Assembly (NCBI RefSeq): GCF_001517975.1 | Contig: NZ_KQ950181.1 | Coordinates: 372,060-436,059 of the forward strand | Direction of reading: 5' to 3' | Source of the DNA: Thermobifida cellulosilytica TB100 | Lineage (GTDB): Bacteria; Actinomycetota; Actinomycetes; Streptosporangiales; Streptosporangiaceae | DNA length: 64,000 nt | Shown here: positions 39,397-48,313 of the stretch, in pieces | Layout of the letters: every line of letters starts with the position of its first letter | Position numbering within the stretch: position 1 is the first letter of the stretch | Notes under the pieces: generated by a model | Databases searched by the model: none | Seen by the model: the letters and a program-made list of their open reading frames with translations, nothing else | What the model was told of the DNA's origin: nothing | Program-made: the position numbers and the translations under genes

Positions 39397-39801
39397 GTGA
39401 CCGAGCGCAAACCGTCCGGAGAGCGGTTCGAGTCGTGGGTGGACCGCCAGATCCGTGAGGCGATCGAGCGGGGCGAGTTCGACGACCTGCCCGGACTGGG
39501 CAAGCCGATCCCCGACATCGACCGGCCCTACGACGAGATGTGGTGGGTCAGGCGCAAGCTCCAGCGCGAGGGCGTCTCCGCGCTGCCGCCCGCGCTGGCC
39601 CTGCGCAAGGAGGCCGAACGGGCGATGGCCGAGGCGATGCGGGCGGACTCGGAGGACGAGGTGCGCCGCATCGTGGCGGACCTCAACGACCAGATCCGCG
39701 CGCTGATGCGGCGCCCGCTGCCCGGCCCCCCGCTCACCCTCCTCCCCTACGACGTGGACGAGGCCGTCCGCAGGTGGCGGGAGGAGCGGCGGCCGCGCTG
39801 A
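39397..39801 (+). CDS. DUF1992 / DnaJ-C28-like protein
   Basis: A 134-residue protein with the DUF1992 core: FESWVDRQIREAIERGEFDD, LPGLGKPIPDIDRPYDEMWW and KLQREGVSALPPALALRKE. The family includes the conserved domain of DNAJC28; no J-domain is present and the molecular role is unknown. GTG 39397 is preferred for its GGAGGGAG seven bases upstream; ATG 39328 would add 23 arginine-rich residues. Confidence 0.88.
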   Translation: MTERKPSGERFESWVDRQIREAIERGEFDDLPGLGKPIPDIDRPYDEMWWVRRKLQREGVSALPPALALRKEAERAMAEAMRADSEDEVRRIVADLNDQIRALMRRPLPGPPLTLLPYDVDEAVRRWREERRPR

Positions 39802-39852
39802 ACGGGAGCCGGGCAGAGCGGCGGCCCCGCCCGGCGGTCCGCCCGCGGGCGC

Positions 39853-40770
39853 TCACCGGCGGCGGACCTGCGCTCCCGGGCTCCTGGGCCGGGGCGCGGA
39901 GGCCTCCGCCATCCCGGTGCGGCGTGCGACGAGGTCCAGCGCCTGCCTCAGGTATCCGGCGAACCTCGGATAGTTCTCGCTCATCGGGAAGTGCCCGATC
40001 TCCGTCATCTCGATGAACTCGGCCCCCGGGATCTGCTCGGCGGTGCGCCGGCCGGCCTCGGGCGGGGTGAGGTAGTCGTACGCCCCGGTCAGCATGACCA
40101 CCGGGCAGCGCGAGGTGTCGATCTCCCCGCAGCGGCCCCTCAGGTCGTGGTCGACCGAGTAGAAGTAGAGGTCGCCCCGGAACGCCTCGGACCCCTGGGA
40201 GTAGTAGAACCAGGTGCGCCAGCGGTCGTGCTCCGGAGACTGGGGCGCCATCAGGTCCCACACGCCGCTCGCGCACACCTGCGCGGCGTTGGCGTGCGGG
40301 TGCTGCCACCAGTCGAGGAAGAAGCCGGGGGAGTGGTCGGCCGCCTCCACCGGGATGACCGCCCTGAACCGGTCGGGGTGGCGCAGCGCCAGTTGCAGGG
40401 CGACGTTGCCGCCGAAGGAGGAGCCCATGAAGATCGGCTCCTCCAGGCCGAGCGCGTCGCAGAAGGCCACGATGAACGCGACGTAGTGGTCGGCGGTGAG
40501 CCGGTACTCCTCCTTCCACCACTCCGTGTTCATCGGCGGGTCGGACTTGCCGTGCCGGGCCAGGTCGTAGGCGATGATCCGGTAGTCCCGGGTGAACTCC
40601 GGGTCCTCCAGGAGCCCCATCCACTGGTGGTTGTGGCATCCGGCGGTGTGCTGGCAGACCAGCGGCTGGCCGGTGCCGTTCTCCAGGTAGAAGACGCGGT
40701 AGCGCGCTCCCTCGACCTCGATGGTGACGTAGTGGCCGGTGACCGGGGAGATCTCTGTCTGCGTGGGCAT
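39853..40770 (-). CDS. Alpha/beta hydrolase
   Basis: A 305-residue hydrolase. The nucleophile elbow is GSSFGG with Ser118, the oxyanion region is CQHTAGCHNHQW, the acid is likely Asp in LTGAYDYLTPPE, and the catalytic His is in EIGHFPMSENY. The N-terminal YRVFYLENGTGQPLV is typical of MhpC/haloperoxidase-like enzymes. ATG 40770. It lies 17 bp after the SCP2-like gene on the same strand and is surely cotranscribed with it. Substrate unknown. Confidence 0.92.
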   Translation of the reverse strand: MPTQTEISPVTGHYVTIEVEGARYRVFYLENGTGQPLVCQHTAGCHNHQWMGLLEDPEFTRDYRIIAYDLARHGKSDPPMNTEWWKEEYRLTADHYVAFIVAFCDALGLEEPIFMGSSFGGNVALQLALRHPDRFRAVIPVEAADHSPGFFLDWWQHPHANAAQVCASGVWDLMAPQSPEHDRWRTWFYYSQGSEAFRGDLYFYSVDHDLRGRCGEIDTSRCPVVMLTGAYDYLTPPEAGRRTAEQIPGAEFIEMTEIGHFPMSENYPRFAGYLRQALDLVARRTGMAEASAPRPRSPGAQVRRR

Positions 40771-40787
40771 GGGTGTGTCCTTCCGGG

Positions 40788-41183
40788 TCAGACCAGGGGG
40801 CCGGTGGTGCGCAGCAGTTCGATCTGCCGGGTCACGCAGCGCAGGTTCTGCATGAGCACCAGCAGGTCGCCCTCCAGGCGCATGTCGCGCCGGAAGGTGG
40901 CGGCCCAGATGCCGTGGAACATCGGGGCGGGGACCGGCCGTCCGAACTCCCGCCAGGTGTCGGCGCTGGCCCGGACGGCGAAGTCGTAGCCCTCCAGCGG
41001 CCCGGGATCGACGACCAGCTCCTCGATCTTCCCCCGGTGCATGCGGAACAGGAACGTCTTCTCCTCCATGTCCCACAGGAACGAACAGGAAAAGTACCTC
41101 CCGTGGGCCTGGATCTCCGGATCGGAGTCGCTGAGGCGGCGGAACTCCGCGACGGCGGACTCCGTGTCGGTCGTCGTGGTCAT
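40788..41183 (-). CDS. SCP2 sterol-transfer-like protein (131 aa)
   Basis: A 131-residue protein. GRYFSCSFLWDMEEKTFLFR and KIEELVVDPGPLEGYDFAVR, followed by ASADTWREFGRP, resemble the beta-sheet and hydrophobic pocket of SCP2-type lipid-binding proteins; LEGDLLVLMQNLRCVTRQIE ends it. The match is by pattern only. ATG 41183 with GGAAGGGACCGCC upstream. First gene of a two-gene operon with the hydrolase, suggesting handling of a lipophilic substrate. Confidence 0.6.
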   Translation of the reverse strand: MTTTTDTESAVAEFRRLSDSDPEIQAHGRYFSCSFLWDMEEKTFLFRMHRGKIEELVVDPGPLEGYDFAVRASADTWREFGRPVPAPMFHGIWAATFRRDMRLEGDLLVLMQNLRCVTRQIELLRTTGPLV

Positions 41184-41516
41184 GGCGGTCCCTTCCCGGG
41201 TGACGGACAGGTGCGCGCCCCGAGCGGCAGGGCTACCTCGGGTGCTCTCCCCGGAGCGGGCAGATATACGGCGCTTGACGGTGACCTGCCCCTGGATCAC
41301 CTGATTTTTGGGGCCTGTTTTGTACGGGGAGCCCGAACCGCCGCGGGGCCGCGGCCGACCGGGTAGCACCCCTGACGGGGCCTTCCGCGGCTTCCGCCGC
41401 CGACCGCGGGGCCGGACGGCCGGAAGAGCGGAACGGCCCCGCCGGAGAACGCGCCGGAGCGGACCGGACACCGGCAGGCCCCGGCGCGACGAACCGCACA
41501 GGACAGGGGGAGAGCA
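41184..41516. other. Divergent promoter region
   Basis: No gene in 333 bp. GGTGACC (41280-41286) and GGATCACC (41294-41301) form an imperfect inverted repeat, next to TTGACG at 41275. It lies between the SCP2-like gene (minus) and the SRPBCC gene (plus) and may contain the operator for both. Confidence 0.4.
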
Positions 41517-41990
41517 GTGGGTGAGACCGAGATCGTCGTCGAACCGGGCCGCCAGGACATCGTCATGACGCGCGTCTTCGACGCGCCCCGCGGCGCGGTG
41601 TTCCGTGCGCTCACCGACCCCGACCTCCTCACGCGGTGGTGGGGGCCCGGGGAGTTCGAGACCGTCGTGGACCACATGGACGCGCGCCCGGGAGGCTCCT
41701 GGCGGATGCGCCACCGCAGCGGCCGGGGCGAGGAGTACGCGTTCCACGGCGTCTTCCACGACGTCGCGGCCCCCGAGCGGATGGTGCAGACCTTCGAGTT
41801 CGAGGGCGCGCCCGGGCACGTGTCGCTGGAGACCGCCGTGCTGGAGGAGGTCGGCGGCGGGAGGACCCGGTACGTGGCCACCTCCGTCTTCCCGTCGACG
41901 GCCGAGCGTGACGCCATGGTCGGGTCGGGAATGGAGGAGGGCGCCCGCGAGAGCATGGACCGCCTCGCCGCTCTGGTGGAGAGCACCTGA
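41517..41990 (+). CDS. SRPBCC/AHSA1 domain protein
   Basis: A 157-residue START-like fold protein: VMTRVFDAPRGAVFRALTDP, LLTRWWGPGEFETVVDHMD, GGSWRMRHRSG, EEYAFHGVFHDVAAPERMVQ and a C-terminal helix. Such Activator-of-Hsp90-like proteins bind hydrophobic ligands; the function is unknown. GTG 41517 with AGGGGGAGA upstream. Confidence 0.88.
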   Translation: MGETEIVVEPGRQDIVMTRVFDAPRGAVFRALTDPDLLTRWWGPGEFETVVDHMDARPGGSWRMRHRSGRGEEYAFHGVFHDVAAPERMVQTFEFEGAPGHVSLETAVLEEVGGGRTRYVATSVFPSTAERDAMVGSGMEEGARESMDRLAALVEST

Positions 41991-42017
41991 GCGGACCACC
42001 GGAGGCGGGCCCGCCCG

Positions 42018-44423
42018 TCAGACGCCCAGCCGGTGGCGTTCGGCCAGGACGAGCCGCTGCTCCAGCGGAACGGCCGGATCGTCGAGTACGGACGGCCGGT
42101 ACTCGCCGGCGTCCACGGCGCGCGCGTCCGCCTCCTTGGCGGCGCTGCGGCGCGCGAACGCGTCGAAGAGCAGGCGCTTGTGCTCCTGGAGCTCCCGGAT
42201 CCGCTCGTCGACGCTCCCCCGGGCCAGCAGGTGGTGCACCTGGACCGTGCGCACCTGGCCCATCCGCAGGACGCGGGCGATCGCCTGCTCCTCGGCCCCC
42301 GGCGTCAGTTGCGGTTCGGCGATGACCACCACGGAGGCCGCCTGGATGTTGAGCCCCACCCCGCCGGCCTCGATCTGGCTGAGCAGGACGGCGGGACCGG
42401 GGTGGGCGGTGAACTCGTCGACGAGCTGCTGCCGCCGTCCCCCGGGCACCGAACCCGTCAGCGGTCCCAGGACCCGCAGGTCGGCCGGGTACGACCGGCT
42501 GTGGGAGCCGCACCCGGGGAAGAGGTGCCGCGACAGGCTGTCGAGGACCCCGCGGAAGTAGGAGAAGACGACCACCTTGCGCCGGTCGGCGAACGCCCCC
42601 TCCAGGATCTCGCGCAGCCGCTCCGTCTTCGCCGAGCCGGGAAGGCCGAACCCGTTCTGGCGCATGCGCATGAAGTGGCCCGCCGCGACCGCCCGGCGGT
42701 ACTCGGCCTCGTCGTCGGAGGTGAGGTGCACCCAGGCGGGGACGTCGATCCTGTCGGGCAGCTCGGTGAGCACGTCCTCCTGGTTGCGGCGCAGGTACAC
42801 GGACGCCACGGCACGCCGGAACGCCCGGGCGTCGGCGAATCCGTCGGCGCCCAGGCGGCGTGCCAGGGAAGGGCTCAGGTGGCCGACCAGGGAGCGGAAC
42901 TCCTCGACCCGGTTCTGCATGGGGGTGCCGGTGAGGAAGAGGACGTGCTTCGTCCGGTCGCCCACCTCGCGGACGTTCGAGGAGCGCCGGGTGGCGGGGT
43001 TCTTCACGTAGTGGGCCTCGTCCACGACCAGCAGGGCGATCTGGGACTGCCGCACGCACTCCAGTCTGCCGAGGGTGTCGAAGGTGGTGACCGCGACGCC
43101 GCCGTCGCGCAGCCAGGCCCGTCCCGCGGCCTCGCGGTGGGGGCCGTGCAGGCTGTGGGCGGCCAGCAGGGTGTGCCGCTCGGTCTCCTTGATCCAGTTG
43201 ACCTGCACGCTGGCGGGGCACACCACCAGGAAGTGCCGGTGCCCCTGGGCGGCGAGGTGGGCGACGGCCGCGAGGGCCTGCACGGTCTTGCCCAGCCCCA
43301 TCTCGTCGCCGAGCATGCAGCGCCGCTGCCGCAGCGCGTACCGCGCGCCGAACGCCTGGTAGTTGCGGAGGACGAGGCCGGGGCGCAGCAGGCGGGTGTC
43401 CAGCCGGACCCTGGCGACCTCCCGGCGCAGCGGTTCGGGAACGAATCCGTAGGCCGCCTCGTCGACGGGAACGGCCGTGACGCTGCCGGGGGAGGGGCGC
43501 AGTCGGCCGGTCCCCGGCCGGTCCTCGGCGGCCTCGCGGCGCGGCTGCGCGGGAGCGAGTCCGTAGGCCGCCTCGTCGACGGGGAGGTCCGTGCCGCCGA
43601 GGGTGGAGAGCAGGGCGTTGAACGAGGCCGCGTCCGCCTCGTAGTCCCGCCACAGCCGCTGCTGCGCCGCCTCGTGGAAACGGGGGTCCGACCACTGCTC
43701 CGCCCGGACGAGGGCCGAGCGGAGCTGGAGCGCCCACGGCGAGGCGAGCAGGACCTCGAGGTGGAGCAGACAGGTCAGGGCGGCCTGCTTCGTGGCGCGG
43801 CGTGCAAAGAGCATCCGCCAGCGGCTGGTCGCGCGCCTGGCCGCTGCGAGCAGCGGGCCGAACAGTCGGGCGAGGCCCTGGAGGGGGTCGCGCAGTGCGG
43901 CCACGGCCTGGTCGGCACTGCGGATCGCGGCCAGGAGCGCCAGGAGCCGGGTCGAGTCGGGGGAGCGGTCGTCGGGAGTCAGCCGGATCCGCACTCCTCG
44001 CACGGTCTGCGCCTCGACGCGGCGTGCCGCGGCGAGGACCTGCCGGGCGGTGAGCGCTCCCACCCCGGGCAGGGCGAGCAGCGAGGGTTCCGGGAAGTAC
44101 AGCACGGCGCCGACCGTGGTGAGCCCGGCCCGTTCCAGCGGACCGAGCCGCAGGCCCGGGGGTGCGACGGCACGCAGGTCGCCGAGAGGGCGCTGCCACA
44201 GCAGCGCGTCGGCCTGCTTGCGGACGAGGGAGGCGACCAGGTTCCGTGCGGCCTCGCGCAGCCGGTGCACCGCCGTCGGCAGCGCCTCCGCGCGGCCGAC
44301 CAGCTCCTCGGCCGCGGCGATCGTCGCCCGCGCGGGCGCGCCGATCCGGGAGCGCGCCGCGTCCAGTGCGGTCGGCGGCGGGGGGTACAGCGGGGGAGGA
44401 GGGGGCGCGGGGGGAGCGGTCAT
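42018..44423 (-). CDS. SNF2/HepA-family DEAD-like helicase
   Basis: An 801-residue ATP-dependent DNA translocase. The N-terminal 350 residues include a helix-hairpin-helix-like LLALPGVGALTARQVLAAA and a proline-rich start. The motor follows: GDEMGLGKTVQALAAVAHL (Walker A), LLVVDEAHYVKN (DEAH-like), LFLTGTPMQNRVEE, then domain 2 with VVVFSYFRGVLDSLSRHLF, LLSQIEAGGVGLNIQAA and IARVLRMGQ. A short element, PVDEAAYG, occurs twice before the motor (about residues 275 and 322), as if duplicated. ATG 44423. It stands alone, without a methylase or nuclease of a defence island nearby. Confidence 0.92.
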   Translation of the reverse strand: MTAPPAPPPPPLYPPPPTALDAARSRIGAPARATIAAAEELVGRAEALPTAVHRLREAARNLVASLVRKQADALLWQRPLGDLRAVAPPGLRLGPLERAGLTTVGAVLYFPEPSLLALPGVGALTARQVLAAARRVEAQTVRGVRIRLTPDDRSPDSTRLLALLAAIRSADQAVAALRDPLQGLARLFGPLLAAARRATSRWRMLFARRATKQAALTCLLHLEVLLASPWALQLRSALVRAEQWSDPRFHEAAQQRLWRDYEADAASFNALLSTLGGTDLPVDEAAYGLAPAQPRREAAEDRPGTGRLRPSPGSVTAVPVDEAAYGFVPEPLRREVARVRLDTRLLRPGLVLRNYQAFGARYALRQRRCMLGDEMGLGKTVQALAAVAHLAAQGHRHFLVVCPASVQVNWIKETERHTLLAAHSLHGPHREAAGRAWLRDGGVAVTTFDTLGRLECVRQSQIALLVVDEAHYVKNPATRRSSNVREVGDRTKHVLFLTGTPMQNRVEEFRSLVGHLSPSLARRLGADGFADARAFRRAVASVYLRRNQEDVLTELPDRIDVPAWVHLTSDDEAEYRRAVAAGHFMRMRQNGFGLPGSAKTERLREILEGAFADRRKVVVFSYFRGVLDSLSRHLFPGCGSHSRSYPADLRVLGPLTGSVPGGRRQQLVDEFTAHPGPAVLLSQIEAGGVGLNIQAASVVVIAEPQLTPGAEEQAIARVLRMGQVRTVQVHHLLARGSVDERIRELQEHKRLLFDAFARRSAAKEADARAVDAGEYRPSVLDDPAVPLEQRLVLAERHRLGV

Positions 44424-44552
44424 GCCCTTCTCCGTGGCAGGGCGGGCGGTGGCGGGAGAGGACCCGGTGCGGGCGGTGCAGGGGCCAGGGTACTTCGGCG
44501 GCGGCCGACGGGAGGCGGGAACCGGAAACGGCGCCGCCGAGGGGATTGTGGA

Positions 44553-44569
44553 ACCGAATCTGATTCGGT
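44553..44569. promoter_or_regulatory. Palindromic operator between helicase and thiolase genes
   Basis: ACCGAATC and GATTCGGT flank a single T: a perfect 8-bp-arm palindrome in the gap between the divergent SNF2 (start 44423) and thiolase (start 44673) genes. Confidence 0.55.
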
Positions 44570-44588
44570 AATATCGCCGTACCTAGTC

Positions 44589-44658
44589 AGTTGGAAATCC
44601 AAACTCACGGGCTCGGATGGGGAGAACCGGGTTCGGCTGGTGAGTTGGAAAAACCAAT
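44589..44658. promoter_or_regulatory. Two AGTTGGAAAnnCCAA elements before the thiolase gene
   Basis: AGTTGGAAATCCAAACT (44589-44605) and AGTTGGAAAAACCAAT (44643-44658) are near-identical inverted-repeat elements 54 bp apart; the second lies just before the thiolase ribosome binding site. They may bind the HxlR protein encoded downstream. Confidence 0.5.
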
Positions 44659-44672
44659 CGAGGGAGGTTGTC

Positions 44673-45836
44673 ATGCGCGACGCGGTGATCGTCGAAGCGG
44701 TCCGCACCCCGGTCGGCAGGGGCAAGCCCGGAGGGGCGCTCCACGGGGAGCACCCCGTGGACCTGCTGGCCCGCACCCTGCAGACGCTGGTGGAGCGGGC
44801 CGGGATCGACCCCGCCCTGATCGACGACGTCATCGCCGGGTGCGTGACCCAGGTGGGCGAGCAGGCGCAGAACATCGCCCGCACCGCGGTCCTGGCCGCC
44901 GGGTTCCCCGAGAGCGTGCCCGCCGTCACCGTCGACCGGCAGTGCGGCTCCTCCCAGCAGGCCGCGCACATCGCGGCCCAGGGGGTGATCAGCGGCGCCT
45001 ACGACGTCGCGGTCGCCTGCGGGGTGGAGGCGATGTCGCGGGTGCCGATGGGCTCCAACGTGCCGCCCGGAGCCGACCCGCGGGGCGCCCTGCTGGCCGA
45101 GCGCTACCCCGACGGGCTGGTCGGACAGGGCATCAGCGCCGAACTGATCGCGGCCCGATGGAAGATCAGCCGCGAGGAGCAGGACGCCTACGCCCTGGAG
45201 TCGCACCGGCGCGCCACCGCGGCCTGGCAGCGCGGCGAGTTCGACCGGGAGGTCGCCTGGGGCGGCCGGTGGGACGAGAGCGTGCGCCCCACCACCTCGG
45301 CCGAGGCGCTGGCCGGGCTCAGGCCCGCCTACCACCACCCCGCCCTCGCCGAGCGCTTCCCCGAGATCGGCTGGACCGTCACCGCGGGCAACGCCTCGCC
45401 GATCAACGACGGCGCGGCGGCACTGCTCGTCATGGGCTCGGACGTGGCCCGGAGACTGGGACTGCGGCCGCGCGCCCGCTTCCACAGCTTCGCCGTGGCC
45501 GCCGACGACCCGCTGCTCATGCTCACCGCGATCACCCCGGCCACCGGCAAGGTCCTGGCCCGAGCCGGACTGAGCGTCGACGACATCGACCTGTTCGAGG
45601 TCAACGAGGCCTTCGCCTCGGTCGTGCTGGCCTGGCAGCGCGAGACCGGCGCCGACCTGGAGCGGGTGAACGTGCGCGGCGGCGCGATCGCGATCGGCCA
45701 CCCCCTGGGGGCCAGCGGCGCCCGCATCATGACCACCCTGCTCCACCTGATGGAGGACCGCGGCGCCCGCTACGGCCTCCAGACCATGTGCGAGGCCGGG
45801 GGAATGGCCAACGCCACGATCCTGGAACTGCTCTGA
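44673..45836 (+). CDS. Acetyl-CoA acetyltransferase (thiolase)
   Basis: A 387-residue degradative-type thiolase. The nucleophilic Cys91 is in VDRQCGSSQQAA; NEAFAS, AIGHPLGASGAR and TMCEAGGMANA carry the other catalytic residues. ATG 44673 with GAGGGAGG seven bases upstream. It closely resembles the thiolase at 55054 (shared HPVDLLA, GCVTQVGEQ/GCVSQVGEQ and LPPGADP-like segments) and is followed 45 bp later by an HxlR regulator, probably cotranscribed. Confidence 0.95.
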   Translation: MRDAVIVEAVRTPVGRGKPGGALHGEHPVDLLARTLQTLVERAGIDPALIDDVIAGCVTQVGEQAQNIARTAVLAAGFPESVPAVTVDRQCGSSQQAAHIAAQGVISGAYDVAVACGVEAMSRVPMGSNVPPGADPRGALLAERYPDGLVGQGISAELIAARWKISREEQDAYALESHRRATAAWQRGEFDREVAWGGRWDESVRPTTSAEALAGLRPAYHHPALAERFPEIGWTVTAGNASPINDGAAALLVMGSDVARRLGLRPRARFHSFAVAADDPLLMLTAITPATGKVLARAGLSVDDIDLFEVNEAFASVVLAWQRETGADLERVNVRGGAIAIGHPLGASGARIMTTLLHLMEDRGARYGLQTMCEAGGMANATILELL

Positions 45837-45881
45837 CCGCGGCCCGGCCGCAGGTCGCGGCGGCTGACCTAAGATGGGAGC

Positions 45882-46328
45882 ATGGCGAAGCGCGTGGCCC
45901 CCCGCAAGTGCTCGGTTGCCGACACGCTCGAGTTGGTGGGCGACCGCTGGTCGCTGCTGGTCGTGCGCGAACTGAGCCACGGCTTCCACCGCTTCGACCA
46001 GATCGTGTACCACACCGGGGCCTCCCGCGACATCCTCGCCGCCCGGCTGCGCAAACTGGAGGCGGTCGGCATCATCAGGCGCAGGCTCTACAACGAGCAC
46101 CCGCCGCGCTACGAGTACCGCCTCACCTCCGCCGGCTGGGAGCTGTGCGACGTGCTGCTGACCCTCATGAAGTGGGGGGACCGGCACCTCAACCCCGACA
46201 ACCCGCCCCTGCGCTACCACCACTCCTGCGGCGAGGTCCTGGACCCGGTGGTGGTCTGCGCCCACTGCGGCGGCCCGGCCGTGCGCGGCGCCCACTCGCC
46301 GTTCGGCCCCGCGCTGGCCCAGGACTGA
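45882..46328 (+). CDS. HxlR-family regulator with Cys-rich tail
   Basis: A 148-residue winged-helix regulator: LELVGDRWSLLVVRELSHG, FHRFDQIVYHTGASRDILA, RLRKLEAVGIIRRRLYNEHP and YEYRLTSAGWEL. The C-terminal HHSCGEVLDPVVVCAHCGG has three cysteines plus histidines and may bind a metal, an extension present in some actinomycete HxlR proteins. It likely controls the thiolase gene 45 bp upstream. Confidence 0.92.
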   Translation: MAKRVAPRKCSVADTLELVGDRWSLLVVRELSHGFHRFDQIVYHTGASRDILAARLRKLEAVGIIRRRLYNEHPPRYEYRLTSAGWELCDVLLTLMKWGDRHLNPDNPPLRYHHSCGEVLDPVVVCAHCGGPAVRGAHSPFGPALAQD

Positions 46329-46446
46329 TCCCCGGTATCGGCCCCGACTGCGGATTCCGCGTGCTGTCCGGGCCGGTGCCGGGGCGCGGTTTTCCGAGGC
46401 GGCGGGGGCGCTCGGCGTCCGTCCCCGGACCAGGGCGGCGGACCGT

Positions 46447-48204
46447 TCAGCGGGAGCCGACGCCCTCCCCCGAGGACGCCGACCCCCCGTCCTCGGCGAC
46501 GCGCAGGGCCAGCAGGGCCACGTCGTCGTTGTCGGAGGGGCGGACGCGTTCGATGAGGCCCTGGCACAGGTCCGTGAGCGGGCCGCGCGCCAGTTCTGCG
46601 GCGTGGCGGCGCAGCGCGGCCAGGCCCGCGTCGATGGGGCGGGAGGGGGACTCGACCAGACCGTCGGTGTAGAGCACCACCGTGGCCGACGGCTCCAGCA
46701 CGAGACTGGCGCTGTGGCGGCCGGCGGAGGGGTCGATGCCCAGCAGCAGGTCGCTGTCGTGGCCGAGGAAGCGGGCCCCGCCGTCGGAAGACACCAGCAG
46801 CGGCGGCGGATGCCCCGCATTGGTCCAGTGCAACCGCCAGGAACCGTTCGCGAGCCGGTCGATTCGGGTGAGCACCAGGGAGGCCATGGTGGGGACGCCG
46901 ATGGCGGCCAGCGCCCGGTCCAGCCGGGAGACGATCACTCCGGGAGGCGACTCGAAGTCCCAGGCGAACGCGCGCAGCATGCTGCGGACCTCGGCCATGC
47001 GGGCCGCCGAGTGCAGGTCGTGGCCCATGACGTCGCCCAGCACCAGGGCGAGCGTGCCGTCGGGCAGCACGAACGCGTCGTACCAGTCGCCGCCGACCCG
47101 GGAGGAGTGCGGCGCGGGATGGTAGCGCGCCGCCAGAGCCATCCCCGGGACCCGGGGGAGCTGCGGCAGCAGATAGCGCTGCATCGCCTCGGCGACCCGG
47201 CGCTGCTGCTCGTAGTCGAGCGCCAGTCCCGCCTGGAGCGCGATGTCGTCGACCAGCATGATCTCGGTGGAGTCGAAGTCGGGGCGCTGCCCGGAGCGCC
47301 CCAGGGTCAGCACGCCCAGCACCTCGTCGCCCCGGCCGCGCAGTGGCGCGGCGATCGCCGAGCGCATGCCTGTTGCCTCGAACAGCCTGCGCTGCACCAC
47401 CGCCATGTCCGAGTCCAGGGGGTCGGTGTAGTCGTCGGGGCTGAGCCGGGTCACGGGCGCTCCCATCAGCACCCGCGACAGCGGCATCACGGAGTGCGGG
47501 GACACCGATGGCAGCGGGCCCTCCAGTTCCTCGACGCGCACGTGCTGCTCGTCCTGGTAGTGCATCACGGCGACCCGCTGCAGGTCGCCGTCCTCGTTGA
47601 TCAGGTCCACCACGGCCCAGTCGGCCAGGTACGGCAGGACCAGCCGCACCAGGCGGCGCAGCGTCTCCGCCATCTCCAGGTTGGAGGCCAGCACCGTGGT
47701 GGTCGCGGAGATCAGGGACAGGCTGTCGGCGAGGGCCGACAGCGCCGCCACGTGGTCGGCGGACTCCACCGAGCCGAGCGCCTTGGACTGCTCCGCGGCG
47801 CGCTCGTGGAACAGCACCGCCACCCCGGTCGACCCGTCGGCCAACTGGTACGGGGTGATCAGCCAGACCACCGGCAGCAGGGTCCCGTCGCCGCGCACGA
47901 ACCACTTGCTGCCGCCGTGGCCGGCCCTCCCCCTGCGGAAGACCTTCATCAACTGGCACTGGGCGCGCGGCAGCGGGGTGCCGCCCGCCCCCCGGTGCAG
48001 CAGGTCGTGGGCGTTGCGGCCGACGAGGGACGCCGCCGGCCGGACGAGCAGCTCCTCCGCACGCGGGTTGACCGCGACGATCCGTTCCTGCTCGTCGGTC
48101 ACGTACACGCCGACGTCCAGTCGGCTCAGGACCTTCGGGAGCAGCAGCGGGTCGGCCGTGGCCGGTCCGTCGGGGCGTCGGCGGTGCTCTGTCCGGTGCG
48201 TCAT
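46447..48204 (-). CDS. PAS-GAF-PP2C (SpoIIE/RsbU-type) phosphatase
   Basis: A 585-residue signalling phosphatase. A PAS domain (about 25-140, VLSRLDVGVYVTDEQERIVA) is followed by a GAF domain (about 180-340) and a SpoIIE-type PP2C domain with GGDWYDAFVLPDG, LVLGDVMGHDLHSA, YTDGLVESPSR and DNDDVALLAL carrying the metal-binding aspartates. It should dephosphorylate an anti-anti-sigma protein in a partner-switching pathway, the same kind of pathway to which the RsbW-like ATPases at 1.8 and 13.3 kb belong, though no link is shown. ATG 48204 with GGAGAG upstream. Confidence 0.93.
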   Translation of the reverse strand: MTHRTEHRRRPDGPATADPLLLPKVLSRLDVGVYVTDEQERIVAVNPRAEELLVRPAASLVGRNAHDLLHRGAGGTPLPRAQCQLMKVFRRGRAGHGGSKWFVRGDGTLLPVVWLITPYQLADGSTGVAVLFHERAAEQSKALGSVESADHVAALSALADSLSLISATTTVLASNLEMAETLRRLVRLVLPYLADWAVVDLINEDGDLQRVAVMHYQDEQHVRVEELEGPLPSVSPHSVMPLSRVLMGAPVTRLSPDDYTDPLDSDMAVVQRRLFEATGMRSAIAAPLRGRGDEVLGVLTLGRSGQRPDFDSTEIMLVDDIALQAGLALDYEQQRRVAEAMQRYLLPQLPRVPGMALAARYHPAPHSSRVGGDWYDAFVLPDGTLALVLGDVMGHDLHSAARMAEVRSMLRAFAWDFESPPGVIVSRLDRALAAIGVPTMASLVLTRIDRLANGSWRLHWTNAGHPPPLLVSSDGGARFLGHDSDLLLGIDPSAGRHSASLVLEPSATVVLYTDGLVESPSRPIDAGLAALRRHAAELARGPLTDLCQGLIERVRPSDNDDVALLALRVAEDGGSASSGEGVGSR

Positions 48205-48313
48205 AAGGAACTCTCCGCGCGGGTGGGTCCGTTCCCCAACGCTGCCCAACTGCCCCCGCCGACGTGCGGTAACCCCGGCGGCCGCGGGGCGGTCCCGCCC
48301 CGCGGCCGGACCG

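Noticed and set aside
42033-45836. Plus-strand frame of 1267 codons ending in the thiolase
   Set aside because: The first 880 codons are antisense to the SNF2 helicase; a well-placed ribosome binding site marks the thiolase start at 44673.
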